From NCBI GenBank assembly GCA_964404395.1, contig CAYOKA010000105.1, positions 1-7,800 on the forward strand: a stretch of DNA of 7,800 nt, read 5' to 3'. The position numbers were made by a program, and so were the translations under genes. The notes under the pieces were generated by a model. The model ran no database searches. It had not been told where the DNA came from and saw only the letters and a program-made list of their open reading frames with translations. Source of the DNA: JAAYBT01 sp964404395 (lineage in GTDB: Bacteria > Bacillota > Clostridia > Acetivibrionales > DTU013). Of the stretch, positions 7,707 to 7,800 are shown piece after piece (positions within the stretch are counted from its first letter, which is position 1; each line of letters starts with the position of its first letter).

Positions 7707-7715
7707 ATTATAACA
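7707..7715 (-). promoter_or_regulatory. Extended -10 promoter for the nuclease-helicase-DUF4391-mod-res operon
   Basis: The minus strand reads TGTTATAAT: a perfect TATAAT (7712-7707) with the upstream TG of an extended -10 element. At 17-18 nt spacing the -35 position shows only GGTAAT or TGGTAA, a poor match, which extended -10 promoters tolerate. Transcription would start near 7700, giving a leader of roughly 140 nt before the ATG at 7562. This is the only good minus-strand promoter that I could find upstream of the five genes. Confidence 0.5.
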
Positions 7716-7768
7716 CGTTTCGCCAAAATATTACCATAAATAATAAAAAACGACTAATTCTTAAATTC

Positions 7769-7794
7769 ATATGTAGTTTGCGCAAATATATGTA
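7769..7794. repeat. Palindrome TTTGCGCAAA flanked by direct ATATGTA repeats
   Basis: The 10-bp perfect palindrome at 7777-7786 sits between two identical 7-bp repeats (7769-7775 and 7788-7794, offset 19 bp), about 55 bp upstream of the predicted -10 element. It could be an operator. In such AT-rich DNA chance is also possible. Confidence 0.3.
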
Positions 7795-7800
7795 TCAATT

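Larger units (their letters stand above)
7575..7800. other. AT-rich non-coding region upstream of the operon
   Basis: No convincing gene is seen on either strand. The segment contains the extended -10 element, a perfect 10-bp palindrome TTTGCGCAAA at 7777-7786 flanked by ATATGTA copies at 7769-7775 and 7788-7794, and a second palindrome TTTTGCAAAA at 7651-7660 in the leader. A 15-codon frame at 7692-7645 (minus) has no ribosome binding site. The function of the palindromes is unknown. Confidence 0.6.

Noticed and set aside
1..7800. DISARM or BREX system, CRISPR array, insertion sequence, tRNA attachment site
   Set aside because: No DUF1998, PglZ or BrxC-type gene, no transposase, no spaced repeat array and no tRNA sequence were found. 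The methylase belongs to the type III Mod class.

Overview
The window holds one uninterrupted run of minus-strand genes that reads as a restriction/anti-phage locus. It is AT-rich, with strong Shine-Dalgarno sites (one is a perfect TAAGGAGG), alternative start codons (TTG certain, GTG possible) and TGA used as a stop. This suggests a low-GC Gram-positive bacterium, perhaps a clostridial one. That assignment is inference from composition and gene style, since no rRNA or other taxonomic marker is present.

Layout in transcription order, right to left. Positions 7800-7563 are non-coding, with an extended -10 promoter at about 7707-7715 and a leader of roughly 140 nt. Positions 7562-6132 encode an uncharacterised protein of about 476 aa with a C-terminal PD-(D/E)XK nuclease signature. 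After a 77-nt gap without a convincing terminator, 6054-2824 encode a 1076-aa SNF2-type helicase whose N-terminal region resembles a phospholipase-D fold but contains no histidine. Fifteen nt later, 2808-2191 encode a DUF4391 protein from a TTG start. It overlaps by 8 nt the type III DNA methyltransferase gene mod (2198-330). The mod stop codon directly abuts the ATG of the type III restriction subunit gene res, which runs off the left edge at position 1, inside its Walker A motif.

Working model: Mod and Res form a type III restriction-modification enzyme. Mod recognises and methylates an adenine in a short asymmetric site, and Res translocates and cleaves unmodified DNA. The tightly coupled helicase and DUF4391 genes, and the more loosely linked nuclease gene, look like an accessory module using the same methylation mark, or a second effector arm. 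Mod, Res and the helicase class are clear from motifs. The functions of the DUF4391 protein and of the first gene are not known from sequence. I do not recognise the five-gene set as a named defence system.
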